From the NCBI RefSeq assembly GCF_000720175.1, contig NZ_JOIX01000004.1:124001-188000 (forward strand): DNA of 64,000 nt, in the 5' to 3' direction. Below the pieces are notes generated by a model. That model worked only from the letters and a program-made list of their open reading frames with translations, was not told where the DNA came from and did not search any database. The DNA comes from Streptomyces sp. NRRL S-337 (GTDB lineage: Bacteria; Actinomycetota; Actinomycetes; Streptomycetales; Streptomycetaceae). The first letter of the stretch is position 1; each line of letters begins with the position of its first letter. Position numbers and translations under genes: made by a program. Below, one piece after another: positions 34,309 to 44,722 of this stretch.

Positions 34309-35421
34309 TCACTGCTCTTCGCCGGTCTCCTCATCGCTCTCCTCGGCCAGCGACTGGCCCAGGACCGGACCCTCGCCCGGGGCGAGGGTGCCGAGGATGC
34401 GCTCCAGATCGTCCATCGAGGCGAACTCGACGACGATCTTTCCCTTCTTCTGGCCCAGGTCGACCTTCACGCGGGTTTCGAAGCGGTCGGAGAGCCGGGA
34501 GGCCAGTCCGGTGAGCGCGGGGGAGACCCGAGCTCCCGCGCGGGGGCCCTTCGCCTTGCTCGGGCTCGTGGGGGTCGACCCCATGAGCGTCACGATCTCC
34601 TCGACCGAACGCACCGACAGCCCCTCGGCGACGATCCGGCGCGCAAGATGGTCCTGCTCCTCCGAGTCCTCCACAGAGAGCAGCGCCCGGGCATGCCCCG
34701 CCGAGAGCACCCCTGCGGCCAGCCGCTTCTGCACGGACGGCGAGAGCTTCAGCAGACGCAGCGTGTTGGAGACCTGCGGACGCGAGCGCCCGATCCGGTC
34801 GGCCAGCTCGTCATGCGTGCACTGGAAGTCCTTGAGCAGCTGGTCATAGGCGGCTGCCTCTTCCAGCGGGTTGAGCTGGGCTCGGTGCAGGTTCTCCAGC
34901 AGCGCGTCGAGGAGGAGCTTCTCGTCCTCCGTCGCCCGCACGATCGCCGGAATCTTCTCCAGCCCCGCCGCACGGCAGGCCCGCCAACGGCGCTCCCCCA
35001 TGATGAGCTCGTACCGTCCGGGCTCGGTCTGACGGACCACCACCGGCTGGAGCAGACCCACCTCCTTGATGGAGGTGATCAGTTCGGCGAGGGCGTCCTC
35101 GTCGAAGACCTCTCTCGGCTGGCGTGGGTTCGGAGTGATGGCATCGAGCGGCACCTCGGCGAAGTGCGCACCCGCCACTTCCGATACGCCGTCCGCCGAC
35201 GGCTCCACCGCTGCCGGTGCTTGCGTTTCACGTGAAACACCGTGCGTCGGCAGCGAGGTCACCTTGGCGGCAGCTACCCCTCGCTCCGGCGCCAGGACCG
35301 GTACGGACGTGGGTGATGTCGCTCCCTGCCCCACCGCGGGCCCGGCATGGTCCGTGCTCTGCGGTGCCGCGGGGATCAGCGCCCCGAGCCCACGGCCCAG
35401 GCCTCTACGTCGTTCGCTCAC
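34309..35421 (-). CDS. parB: Chromosome-partitioning protein ParB
   Basis: A 370-residue CTP-dependent DNA-sliding clamp that nucleates on parS and organises the origin region for segregation. The N-terminal CTPase region shows [19 protein letters not shown] and the GERRWRAC box; the helix-turn-helix is around [20 protein letters not shown]; a C-terminal dimerisation domain ends the protein. The first 100 residues are a variable leader that contains a VSRET segment encoded by an internal parS. The ATG overlaps the parA stop by four bases, so translation is coupled. Confidence 0.96.
   Translation of the reverse strand: MSERRRGLGRGLGALIPAAPQSTDHAGPAVGQGATSPTSVPVLAPERGVAAAKVTSLPTHGVSRETQAPAAVEPSADGVSEVAGAHFAEVPLDAITPNPRQPREVFDEDALAELITSIKEVGLLQPVVVRQTEPGRYELIMGERRWRACRAAGLEKIPAIVRATEDEKLLLDALLENLHRAQLNPLEEAAAYDQLLKDFQCTHDELADRIGRSRPQVSNTLRLLKLSPSVQKRLAAGVLSAGHARALLSVEDSEEQDHLARRIVAEGLSVRSVEEIVTLMGSTPTSPSKAKGPRAGARVSPALTGLASRLSDRFETRVKVDLGQKKGKIVVEFASMDDLERILGTLAPGEGPVLGQSLAEESDEETGEEQ
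35225..35238. other. parS site (inside parB)
   Basis: Perfect GTTTCACGTGAAAC in the variable leader of parB, read as VSRET. ParB binding here could affect its own gene. Confidence 0.93.
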
Positions 35422-36650
35422 TGAGTCCCCTCCGAGATGCTGTGCTGTCCTTCATAAGTGACGCTGAGGCCCTGGCCCCCGGTCTGCGGGGCCCCACGCA
35501 GCGCGATCTCTCGAGCCGCTTCGAGATACGAAAGCGAACCACTGGATCCGGGATCATAGGTGAGCACTGTCTGCCCATAGCTGGGTGCCTCGGAGATACG
35601 CACGGAGCGGGGGATGCTGGTACGGAGCACCTCGTGGCCGAAGTGGTTACGGACCTCGTCGGCGACCTGGGAGGCCAGCCGGGTGCGCCCGTCGTACATG
35701 GTCAGCAGAATCGTCGAGACATGGAGCTGCGGGTTGAGATGACCCCGCACCAGGTCGACGTTCCGCAGCAGCTGCCCCAGCCCCTCCAGTGCGTAGTACT
35801 CGCACTGAATCGGGATCAGCACCTCGGCCCCCGCGACCAACGCATTGACCGTCAGCAGGCCGAGCGAGGGCGGGCAGTCGATGAAGATGTAGTCCAGCGG
35901 CTGCTCATAGGCCTTGATGGCCCGGTCCAGCCGGCTTTCCCGGGCCACCAGCGAGACCAGCTCGATCTCGGCGCCGGCCAGATCGATCGTGGCGGGCGCA
36001 CAGAACAGCCCCTCCACATCCACGACCGGCTGCACCACATCGGAGAGTGGCTTGCTGTCCACCAGCACGTCATAGATGGACGGCACTTCGGCGTGATGGT
36101 CGATCCCCAGCGCCGTCGACGCATTGCCCTGGGGGTCGAGGTCGATGACCAGAACCCGTGCCCCGTGCAGGGCCAGGGAGGCGGCCAGGTTCACGGTGGT
36201 CGTGGTCTTACCGACCCCGCCCTTCTGGTTGGCAACGACCATGACCCGGGTCTGTTCGGGCCGGGGAAGCCCCTCGCCCGCGCGGCCGAGTGCCTCTACC
36301 GCCAGCTGAGCTGCACGACCGATCGGGGTGTCGTCCATCGGGGGCGGCGTTTCACGTGAAACGTCGTCCCCGAACGACTCGCTACGGGGACCGGGGACCG
36401 GATCGGTCATCGGTCCCGCGATGTTGGCGTCGGACCGCAAGGATTCACTCTCCTCGACATCAGGCTCGCAATGGTCAGAGCCTGCCATGCTTTCGGCGTC
36501 GTGAACCAGTGAGGTCCGTTCTCCTGTGGACAAACCCACGTCTGTGGATACTTCCGTTACCCGTGTGGGTCTACGGTCGCGCGGCGCGGCAGCCGCACGA
36601 CCACGGCCGATGATCCCTTGCAGCAGAGAGCGACGTTTCACGTGAAACAC
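35418..36650 (-). CDS. parA: Chromosome-partitioning ATPase ParA
   Basis: A ParA/Soj-type deviant Walker ATPase that works with ParB to position origins. The deviant Walker A is [15 protein letters not shown] (about residue 142 in the 410-residue form), with DLDPQGNAS and [11 protein letters not shown] following. About 130 residues precede the ATPase, long and poorly conserved. The start is uncertain: GTG 36650 gives a product beginning FHVKRRS inside a parS but has no good ribosome site; in-frame ATGs at 36488 and near 36410 are alternatives. DnaA boxes lie at 36525-36551. It overlaps parB by four bases. Confidence 0.92.
   Translation of the reverse strand: MFHVKRRSLLQGIIGRGRAAAAPRDRRPTRVTEVSTDVGLSTGERTSLVHDAESMAGSDHCEPDVEESESLRSDANIAGPMTDPVPGPRSESFGDDVSRETPPPMDDTPIGRAAQLAVEALGRAGEGLPRPEQTRVMVVANQKGGVGKTTTTVNLAASLALHGARVLVIDLDPQGNASTALGIDHHAEVPSIYDVLVDSKPLSDVVQPVVDVEGLFCAPATIDLAGAEIELVSLVARESRLDRAIKAYEQPLDYIFIDCPPSLGLLTVNALVAGAEVLIPIQCEYYALEGLGQLLRNVDLVRGHLNPQLHVSTILLTMYDGRTRLASQVADEVRNHFGHEVLRTSIPRSVRISEAPSYGQTVLTYDPGSSGSLSYLEAAREIALRGAPQTGGQGLSVTYEGQHSISEGTQ
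36349..36362. other. parS site (inside parA)
   Basis: Perfect GTTTCACGTGAAAC in the N-terminal leader of parA, read as VSRET. Confidence 0.93.
36525..36551. promoter_or_regulatory. DnaA-box pair in 5' part of parA
   Basis: TGTGGACAA at 36525-36533 is a perfect DnaA box; TGTGGATAC at 36543-36551 is one base off TGTGGATAA. Both lie in the same orientation 18 bp apart, near the possible parA starts, where bound DnaA could affect parAB expression. Confidence 0.5.
36635..36648. other. parS site (at parA start)
   Basis: Perfect GTTTCACGTGAAAC overlapping the most upstream possible parA start codon. If translated it is read as FHVK. Confidence 0.93.
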
Positions 36651-36790
36651 GATGCCAGCGTCGCGACCGAATAAGCCGCGACACTCCGTCTTGTGCCGTT
36701 TTGATGGGGTTTATTGACATACCGCGTCGCCTATTTCGCGGAACGGGATTCCCTCCCCAACTGCCGGTCTCCACGGCTCCGGCTCATGCC

Positions 36791-37516
36791 TCAGCGCCGG
36801 TGCCCCCTCGTCGAACGGCTGGCCCGCGCCGCCTTCGCCCGCTTCGCCGCGAAGCGCACGCCACCAGGACTCTCGCCCACCTCAACCCGCACCACCGTCG
36901 TCGGCGGATCCACGATGCCCTCACCGACCTGCACCACCGAGGTGTCGACCACACCGAGCTTGCTCAGCGCGGCCCGGGCACCCTTGAGCTCCTCCTCCGC
37001 GGCATCGCCCTTGAGCGCCAGCATCGCGCCGTACGGACGCAGCAGCGGAACGCCCCACCCGGCCAGCCGGTCCAGCGGAGCCACCGCACGCGCGGTCACC
37101 ACATGCACCTGTGGAAGCTTGCCCATGACCTCTTCGGCCCGTCCCCGCACGACCGTCACATGGTCGAGACCGAGCAGCTCGACGACTTCCTGAAGGAAAT
37201 TCGTCCGCCGCAGCAGCGGCTCCAGCAGCGTGATCTTCAGATCCGGCCGCACCAGAGCCAGCGGGATGCCGGGCAGCCCGGCCCCCGACCCCACATCACA
37301 GACCGTGACGCCCTCGGGCACGACCTCCGAGAGCACCGCACAGTTCAGCAGATGCCGCTCCCACAGCCGCGGCACCTCGCGCGGGCCGATCAGCCCGCGC
37401 GTCACCCCTGCGTCGGCGAGCAGTTCGCCGTACCGCACGGCCTCCGGAAAGCGCTCACCGAATACCTCCTGTGCCGCCTTCGGCGCAGGAGGGAGCTCCG
37501 CTGCTGCCTCCGTCAC
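36791..37516 (-). CDS. rsmG: 16S rRNA (guanine527-N7)-methyltransferase RsmG
   Basis: A 241-residue SAM-dependent methyltransferase (GidB) that modifies G527 of 16S rRNA; its loss is a known route to low-level streptomycin resistance. The SAM-binding motif is [20 protein letters not shown], preceded by the substrate-domain stretch [21 protein letters not shown] chose GTG 37514-37516, with AGAGGAAGG upstream and a product beginning [11 protein letters not shown]; the open frame further upstream would run through the hairpin terminator at 37598. The C-terminus is Arg/Ala-rich. Confidence 0.95.
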   Translation of the reverse strand: MTEAAAELPPAPKAAQEVFGERFPEAVRYGELLADAGVTRGLIGPREVPRLWERHLLNCAVLSEVVPEGVTVCDVGSGAGLPGIPLALVRPDLKITLLEPLLRRTNFLQEVVELLGLDHVTVVRGRAEEVMGKLPQVHVVTARAVAPLDRLAGWGVPLLRPYGAMLALKGDAAEEELKGARAALSKLGVVDTSVVQVGEGIVDPPTTVVRVEVGESPGGVRFAAKRAKAARASRSTRGHRR

Positions 37517-37597
37517 GGGAACCGCCCTTCCTCTGGACTGCTTTTCCTGCCGGGAACCCGGGTCACGCACCCGGAATAACACAGAACGCTGACAACT

Positions 37598-37629
37598 TTT
37601 GGCCCCGCCTGCGAGCAGACGGGGCCAAA
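37598..37629. terminator. Hairpin between jag and rsmG
   Basis: TTTGGCCCC (37598-37606) pairs with GGGGCCAAA (37621-37629). On the minus strand it lies just after jag and before rsmG and may terminate or attenuate the rpmH-rnpA-yidC-jag transcript. Confidence 0.7.
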
Positions 37630-37652
37630 GAAAAAACGGATGCGCTGAGCGG

Positions 37653-38159
37653 TCAGGCCGGGAGGACAACCACTCGGCGCTGCGGCTCCTCGCCCTCGGA
37701 CTCACTGCGCAGACCGGCCGCCGCCACCGCGTCATGCACGACCTTGCGCTCGAACGGCGTCATCGGGTCCAGCTTCACCGGCTCACCGGTACCGCGGGCC
37801 TCCTCGGCCGCCTTCGCACCGATCGCCGTGAGCTGCTCGCGCTTACGCGCCCGGAAGCCGGCGATGTCCAGCATCAGGCGGCTGCGGTCACCGGTCTCCC
37901 GGTGCACGGCCAGCCGGGTCAGTTCCTGCAGCGCCTCCAGCACCTCACCGTCGCGGCCCACCAGCTTCTGCAGGTCGCGGCTGGTCGAGTCGCTGATGAT
38001 CGACACCGCGGCGCGGTCGGCCTCGACATCCATGTCGATGTCACCGTCGAGGTCGGCGATGTCCAGCAGACCCTCGAGGTAGTCGGCCGCGATCTCGCCT
38101 TCCTGCTCCAGGCGGGTCAGGGTGTCGGTGCCCTCGGCGGCAGGGGTCGTGTCCGTCAC
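37653..38159 (-). CDS. jag: Jag/KhpB-type R3H-KH RNA-binding protein
   Basis: A 168-residue cytoplasmic RNA-binding protein. A KH-type region (residues about 27-95: [40 protein letters not shown]) is followed by an R3H domain ([33 protein letters not shown]). The N-terminal Jag domain of firmicutes is missing, as usual in actinobacteria. The start is GTG 38157-38159 with AAGGAGTCC upstream, 14 bp after the yidC stop. Family members regulate translation of division and wall genes. Confidence 0.92.
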   Translation of the reverse strand: MTDTTPAAEGTDTLTRLEQEGEIAADYLEGLLDIADLDGDIDMDVEADRAAVSIISDSTSRDLQKLVGRDGEVLEALQELTRLAVHRETGDRSRLMLDIAGFRARKREQLTAIGAKAAEEARGTGEPVKLDPMTPFERKVVHDAVAAAGLRSESEGEEPQRRVVVLPA

Positions 38160-38173
38160 GAAAGGACTCCTTC

Positions 38174-39325
38174 TTACTTCTTCGACGGGTGCTTGGGGCG
38201 CTGCTGGCCCTTGCGCTGGCCGGACTTCCCGGAGCGGGACCCGGACGAGCCGCTCTGCGCGGTGCCGTCCTGCGCGGCCTTCTTCTCCAGCGACTGCTTC
38301 TTCGCTCCGCCCTGGTCGGAGTCCGCCGAGCCGTCCGCCGAGCCGGCCCGCGTACGGTTCTGCGTCCGGGCCTGGGCACCGCCGACGGGCGCACCGCCGG
38401 TCTGCCGCTTGGCCTTCGTCTGGCGCTTGGGCTGCTGACGGTTCTGGCGCGCTTCCTCGACGGCCTTCTTCGCCGCGACCTCGGCCGGGCTCTCGACCAG
38501 CTTGCCCTGGGCCCGCAGCCGCTCCTGGCGCTCGGCGAACGCCTTGCTGCCCGGGGTCGGGTTACGACGGATGACGAACATCTGCTGGCCCATGGTCCAC
38601 ACGTTGGTGGTCAGCCAGTAGACGAGGACACCGACGGGGAAGTTGATGCCGAAGACGGCGAACATGACCGGGAAGACGTACATCAGCATTTTCTGCTGCT
38701 GCATGAACGGCGTCTTCACCGTGAGGTCGACGTTCTTGGTCATCAGCTGGCGCTGCGTGTAGAACTGCGACGCCGACATCAGGACGATCATGATGATCGT
38801 GACCACGCGGACGTTGGTGACCGAGGCGCCGAGGCTCTCGATCTTCGCCGCGCTGTCCATGAACTTCGCCGCCAGCGGGGCACCGAAGATGTGTGCCTTC
38901 TGCGCGCTCTGCAACAGCGTCTGGTCGATGAAACCGACCGTCTTGCCGTTCGCGATGTGGCTGAGGACCTGGTACAGCGAGATGAAGAACGGCGACTGGG
39001 CCAGAATCGGGAGACAGCTCGAGAGCGGGTTGGTGCCCGTCTCCTTGTAGAGCTTCATCATCTCTTCGGACTGGCGCTGCTTGTCGCTCTTGTAGCGCTC
39101 CTGGATCGCCTTCATCTTCGGCTGGAGCGCCTGCATGTTCCGCGTCGACTTGATCTGCTTCACGAAGAGCGGGATCAGGCAGATACGGATCAGCACCACC
39201 AGCGAGACGATGGACAGACCCCACGCCGCGCCACTGTTCGGATCAAAGATCAGGCTGTAGAACGAGTGGAACTGGACGATGATCCAGGAAACGGCGTAAT
39301 AGAGAGGATTCAGGATCGTGTCCAC
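38174..39325 (-). CDS. yidC: Membrane protein insertase YidC
   Basis: A 383-residue Oxa1/YidC-type insertase. Five hydrophobic segments are visible, beginning [20 protein letters not shown] and continuing with [20 protein letters not shown] (with the functional Arg), [17 protein letters not shown] and [20 protein letters not shown]. There is no large periplasmic domain, as in Gram-positives. The last 110 residues are a very basic, low-complexity cytoplasmic tail (Gln/Lys/Arg/Ser) likely to bind ribosomes. It starts at ATG 39325, 3 bp after yidD. Confidence 0.96.
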   Translation of the reverse strand: MDTILNPLYYAVSWIIVQFHSFYSLIFDPNSGAAWGLSIVSLVVLIRICLIPLFVKQIKSTRNMQALQPKMKAIQERYKSDKQRQSEEMMKLYKETGTNPLSSCLPILAQSPFFISLYQVLSHIANGKTVGFIDQTLLQSAQKAHIFGAPLAAKFMDSAAKIESLGASVTNVRVVTIIMIVLMSASQFYTQRQLMTKNVDLTVKTPFMQQQKMLMYVFPVMFAVFGINFPVGVLVYWLTTNVWTMGQQMFVIRRNPTPGSKAFAERQERLRAQGKLVESPAEVAAKKAVEEARQNRQQPKRQTKAKRQTGGAPVGGAQARTQNRTRAGSADGSADSDQGGAKKQSLEKKAAQDGTAQSGSSGSRSGKSGQRKGQQRPKHPSKK

Positions 39326-39328
39326 GAA

Positions 39329-39646
39329 TCAGGCTCCTTGGGCGTTGGGCTGAGTCTCGGGCTGGGCGGCGGGTTCATGGACGGCAGTCCCGCCCAGACG
39401 GCTCCTCAGCCGCTGATGCCAGACCGGACGCTTCCGGGGAGGGACGTGGTCGACGCCACCGAGCGACCACGGGTTGCAGCGCAGAATGCGCCAAGCTGTC
39501 AGCGCAGTCCCTTTCACCGCGCCGTGCCGGTCGATGGCCGTGTAGCCATAGTGCGAGCACGACGGGTAGTACTTGCAGACCGGCCCCAGCAGGGGGCTGA
39601 TGGTCCACTGGTAGATCTTGATCAAAAGCAGCAGCGGGTACTTCAC
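39329..39646 (-). CDS. yidD: Membrane protein insertion efficiency factor YidD
   Basis: A 105-residue member of the YidD (DUF37) family, which assists YidC. Diagnostic motifs are [38 protein letters not shown] and [14 protein letters not shown]. The start is a GTG at 39644-39646 overlapping the rnpA stop (GTGA), and yidC follows after 3 bp, so rnpA-yidD-yidC is translationally coupled. The C-terminal 25 residues are a variable tail. Confidence 0.96.
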   Translation of the reverse strand: MKYPLLLLIKIYQWTISPLLGPVCKYYPSCSHYGYTAIDRHGAVKGTALTAWRILRCNPWSLGGVDHVPPRKRPVWHQRLRSRLGGTAVHEPAAQPETQPNAQGA

Positions 39647-40101
39647 TGTGCGCTCCCTCCCGGGCCCCGGCCGGGGTTCCGGGGGTCCGCGGTGCGACCA
39701 CTGTCGGTCGCGGCCCCCGTGGGGTTGGAGCCTCTCGGCGCCCGTCCCAGCAGCCGCTCCAGGGCGGCGTCCAGGTCGCGGGCCAGTTCGTCGTGGTCCG
39801 CGGTGCCCGCGCCGGGCAGGGCCCGTACGACAACCAGGCTACCGGCGGGAAGCCGGTCCAGCCGTTCACGCAGGAGATGGCGAAGCCGCCGCTTGACCTT
39901 GTTGCGGACGACCGCGTTGCCAACGGCCTTGCTCACGACGAAACCCGCACGCGTCGGGGGAACACATTCCCCCGACGCGTGCGGGTCCGTTGAACCGCTA
40001 CGACAATGCACGACAAGGAGCGGGCGCCCGGCCCTGCGTCCCCGGCGTACCGCGGCCGCGAAGTCCTCGCGCCGCCTCAGCCGATTTTCGGTAGGCAGCA
40101 C
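39643..40101 (-). CDS. rnpA: Ribonuclease P protein component
   Basis: A 152-residue protein subunit of RNase P, which matures tRNA 5' ends. The start [20 protein letters not shown] and the RNR-type motif [20 protein letters not shown] are diagnostic. The C-terminus has about 35 extra Gly/Pro/Arg-rich residues. The start is GTG 40099-40101, 23 bp after rpmH. It overlaps yidD by four bases. Confidence 0.96.
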   Translation of the reverse strand: MLPTENRLRRREDFAAAVRRGRRAGRPLLVVHCRSGSTDPHASGECVPPTRAGFVVSKAVGNAVVRNKVKRRLRHLLRERLDRLPAGSLVVVRALPGAGTADHDELARDLDAALERLLGRAPRGSNPTGAATDSGRTADPRNPGRGPGGSAQ

Positions 40102-40124
40102 GTCATGGACCTAGGTCGGGCTGC

Positions 40125-40262
40125 TCAGGCAGACAGGCGGGCGCGACCCTTGCTGCGGCGCGACGCGAGGATCGCGCGGCCGGCACGCGTCCGCATGCGC
40201 AGACGGAAGCCGTGGGTCTTCGCGCGGCGGCGGTTGTTCGGCTGGAAGGTGCGCTTGCTCAC
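40125..40262 (-). CDS. rpmH: 50S ribosomal protein L34
   Basis: A 45-residue protein starting at GTG 40260-40262: [20 protein letters not shown], then [19 protein letters not shown], ending LSA. This is the standard length and sequence of actinobacterial L34. It is the first gene of the minus-strand rpmH-rnpA-yidD-yidC-jag operon and faces dnaA across a 375-bp divergent promoter region. Because of its size it is easily missed. Confidence 0.97.
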   Translation of the reverse strand: MSKRTFQPNNRRRAKTHGFRLRMRTRAGRAILASRRSKGRARLSA

Positions 40263-40637
40263 TCGGGGGCTCCAGGAATGCTTGTTGTCTCAAGAGAGAC
40301 AGATGTGGGGCGTCGCTGGCTGTCACCGTGCGCCCACGAGTAGCTCGCAACGCCTAAGTGCACCGCTACACGATCACCAGAGCGCGATCTTTGCCCATCG
40401 GAGGCAGGCGGCAGCAGCCATCGACAACTCGACCTGGTCACGGTACGCGCGGCTACGCCATCCGGTCAAACCGGCTCCATGTGAGCCCGCGCGGTCCGTC
40501 GTCAGGACACACTATGCACAGCCTGTGGACAACAACTTGAATCCCCAGGCCCGCCCTGACTACCGTGGCTGAACTCCGATTCCTTCCCGCCCGTCCTGAG
40601 AATCACACATTCGTGGGACTGTGAGAGAGCGTGCCCT
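40263..40637. promoter_or_regulatory. rpmH-dnaA divergent promoter region
   Basis: This 375-bp spacer must contain the rpmH and dnaA promoters. A perfect DnaA box (TGTGGACAA, complement of TTGTCCACA) lies at 40524-40532, about 105 bp before the dnaA start. Streptomyces dnaA is known to be autoregulated through such boxes. I could not assign -35/-10 hexamers with confidence. Confidence 0.7.
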
Positions 40638-42533
40638 GTGGCTGATGTACCTGCCGATCTTGCCGCAGTGTGGCCGCGCGTGCTCGATCATCTCCTCCGT
40701 GCGGAGGCCGACGGCCTCAAGCCGAAGGACCAGGACTGGCTCAAGCGGACCCAGCCGCTGGCGCTGGTGGCCGACACCGCGCTGCTCGCCGTGCCCAACG
40801 AATTCGCCAAGGGCGTGCTCGAAGGCCGGCTGGCGCCGCTGATCGGTGAGGCCCTCAGTCATGAGTGCGGCCGGCCGATCCGGATCGCGATCACCGTCGA
40901 CGACTCCTCCGACGAGCCGCCGGCGCCCTCCGCGCCCGTACAGCACCAGTCGCCCCAGCAGCAGCCGCACCACCAGCAGCACCCGGCGCCGCAGCAGCAC
41001 GAGGCGTACGACTACGAGCCCCGGCACGACAGCCGCCAGGGGTATGGGCACCAGGGCGACGACCTGCCCGGTGTCCGCCCCGCCTACCCGGACTACCAGC
41101 AGCAGCGGCACGAACCCGGCGCCTGGCCCCAGCACCTTGCCCCCGGCGGCCCCGGCCCGCGCGAGGACTACGGCTGGCAGCAGCAGCACCTCGGCGGCTT
41201 CCCCGAGCGCGAGACGTCCGCGGAGCAGTGGCGCGAGCCGTACCCCTCGGCGCCCCACGTACCGCAGCACCAGCAGGCGCAGCCCGACTACCGCGGCCAG
41301 GACCGCGGTCTCCCCCCTCAGCACTCCGACGGTGCGCGCTCCCCGTACGACGCGCAGCGCCGCGATCTTCCCGAGCACCAGCCCGGTGGCCACAACGGCC
41401 ACAACGGCCGCTCCGGCCCCGGTGCCGCGCTGCCGGCGCCCAGCGGCGCCCCCGGCCCGCTCGCCGCGCAGCCCGCGCCGGCCACCGGTCCGGGTGAGCC
41501 GACCGCCCGGCTGAACCCGAAGTACCTCTTCGACACCTTCGTCATCGGTGCCTCCAACCGCTTCGCGCACGCCGCCGCGGTCGCCGTCGCCGAGGCCCCG
41601 GCCAAGGCGTACAACCCGCTGTTCATCTACGGGGAGTCGGGTCTGGGAAAGACCCACCTGCTGCACGCGATCGGGCACTACGCGCGCAGCCTCTACCCCG
41701 GCACCCGCGTGCGGTACGTGAGCTCGGAGGAGTTCACCAACGAGTTCATCAACTCCATCCGCGACGGCAAGGCGGACGCGTTCCGCAAGCGCTACCGCGA
41801 CATGGACATCCTGTTGGTCGACGACATCCAGTTCCTGGCGAGCAAGGAGTCGACGCAGGAGGAGTTCTTCCACACCTTCAACACGCTGCACAACGCCAAC
41901 AAGCAGATCGTGCTCTCCAGTGACCGGCCGCCCAAGCAGCTGGTCACCCTGGAGGACCGGCTGCGCAACCGCTTCGAGTGGGGCCTGATCACCGACGTCC
42001 AACCGCCCGAGCTGGAAACCCGGATCGCGATCCTCCGTAAGAAGGCGGTGCAGGAGCAGCTGAACGCCCCGCCGGAGGTGCTGGAGTTCATCGCGTCCCG
42101 GATCTCGCGCAACATCCGCGAGCTGGAGGGCGCCCTGATCCGGGTCACCGCGTTCGCCTCGCTCAACCGGCAGCCGGTGGACCTGGGGCTCACCGAGATC
42201 GTGTTGAAGGACCTGATCCCCGGCGGTGAGGACGCCGCTCCGGAGATCACCGCCACCGCGATCATGGCCTCGACCGCCGACTACTTCGGCCTGACCATCG
42301 ACGATCTCTGCGGCTCGTCCCGCAGCCGGGTGCTGGTCACCGCCCGCCAGATCGCCATGTATCTGTGCCGCGAGCTGACGGACCTGTCGCTGCCGAAGAT
42401 CGGCGCGCAGTTCGGCGGCCGGGACCACACGACCGTGATGCACGCCGACCGCAAGATCCGCGCGCTGATGGCCGAGCGGCGGTCGATCTACAACCAGGTC
42501 ACCGAGCTGACCAACCGCATCAAGAACGGCTGA
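40638..42533 (+). CDS. dnaA: Replication initiator DnaA
   Basis: A 631-residue AAA+ initiator that binds oriC and opens it. Domain I is residues 1-85. Domain II (about 86-290) is an exceptionally long Gln/His/Pro/Gly-rich linker typical of Streptomyces. Domain III carries Walker [12 protein letters not shown], Walker [15 protein letters not shown] and the sensor-region box [20 protein letters not shown]. Domain IV has the DNA-binding signature [15 protein letters not shown]. The start is GTG 40638 (GTG GCT GAT), preceded by GAGAGAGCG. The gene points into oriC and dnaN. Confidence 0.98.
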   Translation: MADVPADLAAVWPRVLDHLLRAEADGLKPKDQDWLKRTQPLALVADTALLAVPNEFAKGVLEGRLAPLIGEALSHECGRPIRIAITVDDSSDEPPAPSAPVQHQSPQQQPHHQQHPAPQQHEAYDYEPRHDSRQGYGHQGDDLPGVRPAYPDYQQQRHEPGAWPQHLAPGGPGPREDYGWQQQHLGGFPERETSAEQWREPYPSAPHVPQHQQAQPDYRGQDRGLPPQHSDGARSPYDAQRRDLPEHQPGGHNGHNGRSGPGAALPAPSGAPGPLAAQPAPATGPGEPTARLNPKYLFDTFVIGASNRFAHAAAVAVAEAPAKAYNPLFIYGESGLGKTHLLHAIGHYARSLYPGTRVRYVSSEEFTNEFINSIRDGKADAFRKRYRDMDILLVDDIQFLASKESTQEEFFHTFNTLHNANKQIVLSSDRPPKQLVTLEDRLRNRFEWGLITDVQPPELETRIAILRKKAVQEQLNAPPEVLEFIASRISRNIRELEGALIRVTAFASLNRQPVDLGLTEIVLKDLIPGGEDAAPEITATAIMASTADYFGLTIDDLCGSSRSRVLVTARQIAMYLCRELTDLSLPKIGAQFGGRDHTTVMHADRKIRALMAERRSIYNQVTELTNRIKNG

Positions 42534-43442
42534 GACCGCGTCCGACGCGCCGCCTCGGACCGACCGCGCCCAGGGCGCCCGGGACCCGCTCCTGGGCGCC
42601 CTTCGCCGTTTCGGGGCCGCCCGGCGCGGTGAACGACGCGGTGTACGACGCACCGCGCCGCCGTCCCTGGGCTGTGGAGCGCCGCCGGCCGTGTTCGATT
42701 CCGTGCCTGGTCACGGCCTCTCTCCACAGATTGGGCAAGAATCTTCCGTCCACACCCTGGGGAGAGGAAAGTTATCCCTGTGGGATCCACAGGCGGGCTC
42801 TCCGAAGGGAGATCGTAGGAGGTCAGCCGGGTGTGGATTTGTGGCCAACCTCTCTCCACAGGCTGTGGACAGAGATTTCGTCCACAGGGGAGTGGATCAC
42901 TTGTCCACCGCCCGCCCACAGCAAAAGCGCCGTTGTCCCCAGCGATCACCGGCTTCTCCACACCGCTGTCCACTGTTCGGCAACGCAACACCCCCTCTCA
43001 CCGGGCTGAGTGAAAGCCGTCACACCAAGGTGATGGGTTGGGCTGTGGGGAACGTGGGTAAAGCTGGGGATGGCACTGGGGAGAACTGCCCGTCCCCTGT
43101 GCATCGGGTGTGCAGAACTTTCCGCGGTCCACAGCGCAGGCGGTTTATCCACGGGCCCCGCCCACAGCCGCGGTGGACAAAAAACCGAAGCTGACCTGCG
43201 CAGACGCAGTTGTCCACGGTTTCCACAGGGCCTACTACTACGACCACGGATATCTACCGGGGAACTCGTTCGGAAACGGGGCCTGTGCACAACTCGGCGG
43301 CCCGGCGTCCGGCGTCGCCCGAGTCGACTTGACCCCGAGCCGCACCGACTGTCGGTGGCGTGCGTCAGACTGGTCTCCGGCAACTGAGCCGACGACGAAG
43401 GCCAGCAGGGCGTAAGCCAGCAACAGCAGGAGGCGGTTTCCG
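42534..43442. other. oriC: Replication origin oriC
   Basis: The 909-bp non-coding dnaA-dnaN spacer. I count 17 DnaA-box-like 9-mers on both strands: 42720, 42746, 42783, 42832, 42852, 42864, 42878, 42901, 42933, 42954, 42966, 43044, 43125, 43145, 43172, 43210 and 43219 (start positions). Most differ from TTGTCCACA by one or two bases, for example TTGTCCACC at 42901 and TTCTCCACA at 42954; none is perfect. A denser left group (42720-42974) and a looser right group (43044-43227) are separated by about 70 bp. This agrees with the known Streptomyces origin, which has about 19 weak, cooperatively bound boxes. Confidence 0.95.
42572..42602 (+). terminator. dnaA terminator hairpin
   Basis: AGGGCGCCC (42572-42580) pairs with GGGCGCCCT (42594-42602), 38 bp after the dnaA stop and before the first DnaA box, so it would keep dnaA transcription out of oriC. 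Confidence 0.65.
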
Positions 43443-44573
43443 GTGAAGATCCGGGTGGAGCGCGATGTACTCGCGGAGGCAGTGGCCTGGGCGGCCAAGA
43501 GCCTCCCGGCCCGTCCGCCGGTGCCCGTCCTCGCGGGCCTGCTGCTGAAGGCCGAGGACGGCGCACTGAGCCTCTCCGGCTTCGACTACGAAGTCTCCGC
43601 ACGCGTCTCGGTGGAGGCCGAGGTCGAGGAGGAGGGCACGGTCCTCGTCTCCGGCCGGCTGCTCGCCGACATCTGCCGCGCCCTCCCCAACCGCCCGGTG
43701 GAGATTTCCACCGACGGTGTACGGGTGATCGTGGTCTGCGGCTCCTCGCGGTTCACCCTCCACACCCTTCCTGTGGAGGAGTACCCGTCCCTGCCGGCGA
43801 TGCCCACCGCCACCGGCACGGTCCCCGCCGAGGTCTTCGCCGCGGCCGCCGCCCAGGTGGCCATCGCCGCCGGCCGTGACGACACCCTCCCGGTGCTCAC
43901 CGGCGTCCGCATCGAGATCGAGGGCGACACGGTCACCCTGGCCTCCACCGACCGCTACCGCTTCGCGGTCCGCGAGTTCCTGTGGAAGCCGGAGAGCCCG
44001 GACGCCTCCGCGGTCGCGCTGGTCCCGGCCAAGACGCTGCTGGACACCGCCAAGTCGCTGAGCAGCGGCGACACGGTCACGCTCGCGCTGTCCGGCTCCG
44101 GCCAGGGCGAGGGCCTGATCGGCTTCGAGGGCGCCGGGCGGCGGACGACGACCCGTCTGCTGGAAGGCGACCTGCCCAAGTACCGCACGCTCTTCCCGAC
44201 CGAGTTCAATTCGGTCGCGGTGATCGAGACCGCTCCGTTCGTCGAGGCCGTCAAGCGCGTGGCGCTGGTGGCCGAGCGCAACACCCCGGTCCGGCTGAGC
44301 TTCGAGCAGGGCGTGCTGATCCTGGAGGCGGGCTCCAGCGACGATGCACAGGCTGTGGAGAGGGTCGACGCCGATCTGGACGGCGACGACATCTCGATCG
44401 CGTTCAACCCGGGCTTCCTGCTGGAGGGCCTGTCCGCGATCGACTCCCCCGTGGCGCAGCTGTCGTTCACGACGTCCACCAAGCCGGCGCTGCTGAGCGG
44501 TCGCCCCGCCAAGGACGCCGAGGCGGACGAGGCCTACAAGTACCTGATCATGCCGGTGCGGCTGTCGGGCTGA
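43443..44573 (+). CDS. dnaN: DNA polymerase III beta clamp
   Basis: A 376-residue sliding clamp that tethers the replicative polymerase to DNA. It begins KIRVERDVLAEAVAWAAKSL and shows VLAGLLLKAEDGALSLSGFD, the conserved STDRYRFAVREF stretch, and the clamp terminus YLIMPVRLSG. The GTG at 43443 has AGGAGGC 14 bp upstream. It is the first gene right of oriC, followed 149 bp later by gnd. Confidence 0.98.
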   Translation: MKIRVERDVLAEAVAWAAKSLPARPPVPVLAGLLLKAEDGALSLSGFDYEVSARVSVEAEVEEEGTVLVSGRLLADICRALPNRPVEISTDGVRVIVVCGSSRFTLHTLPVEEYPSLPAMPTATGTVPAEVFAAAAAQVAIAAGRDDTLPVLTGVRIEIEGDTVTLASTDRYRFAVREFLWKPESPDASAVALVPAKTLLDTAKSLSSGDTVTLALSGSGQGEGLIGFEGAGRRTTTRLLEGDLPKYRTLFPTEFNSVAVIETAPFVEAVKRVALVAERNTPVRLSFEQGVLILEAGSSDDAQAVERVDADLDGDDISIAFNPGFLLEGLSAIDSPVAQLSFTTSTKPALLSGRPAKDAEADEAYKYLIMPVRLSG

Positions 44574-44597
44574 CGGCCGGCAGCGCGCCCGTGGCGG

Positions 44598-44627
44598 GGG
44601 CCCTTGCGGCGACCGGCTGAAGGGCCC
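44598..44627 (+). terminator. Hairpin after dnaN
   Basis: GGGCCCTT (44598-44605) pairs with AAGGGCCC (44620-44627), 25 bp after the dnaN stop. A moderate terminator between dnaN and gnd. Confidence 0.6.
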
Positions 44628-44722
44628 TGATGAGCGGCTGAGTCCACAGGTGTGCACGGACCTGCGGGCGTAGGCTCGGACCCGGGTACTACAGCAACGA
44701 CTACGTGCAAAGAGGGTCTCTG

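Noticed and set aside
36791..37735. 314-codon version of rsmG
   Set aside because: The extension crosses a hairpin terminator and overlaps the end of jag; GTG 37516 has a ribosome site and gives the usual length.
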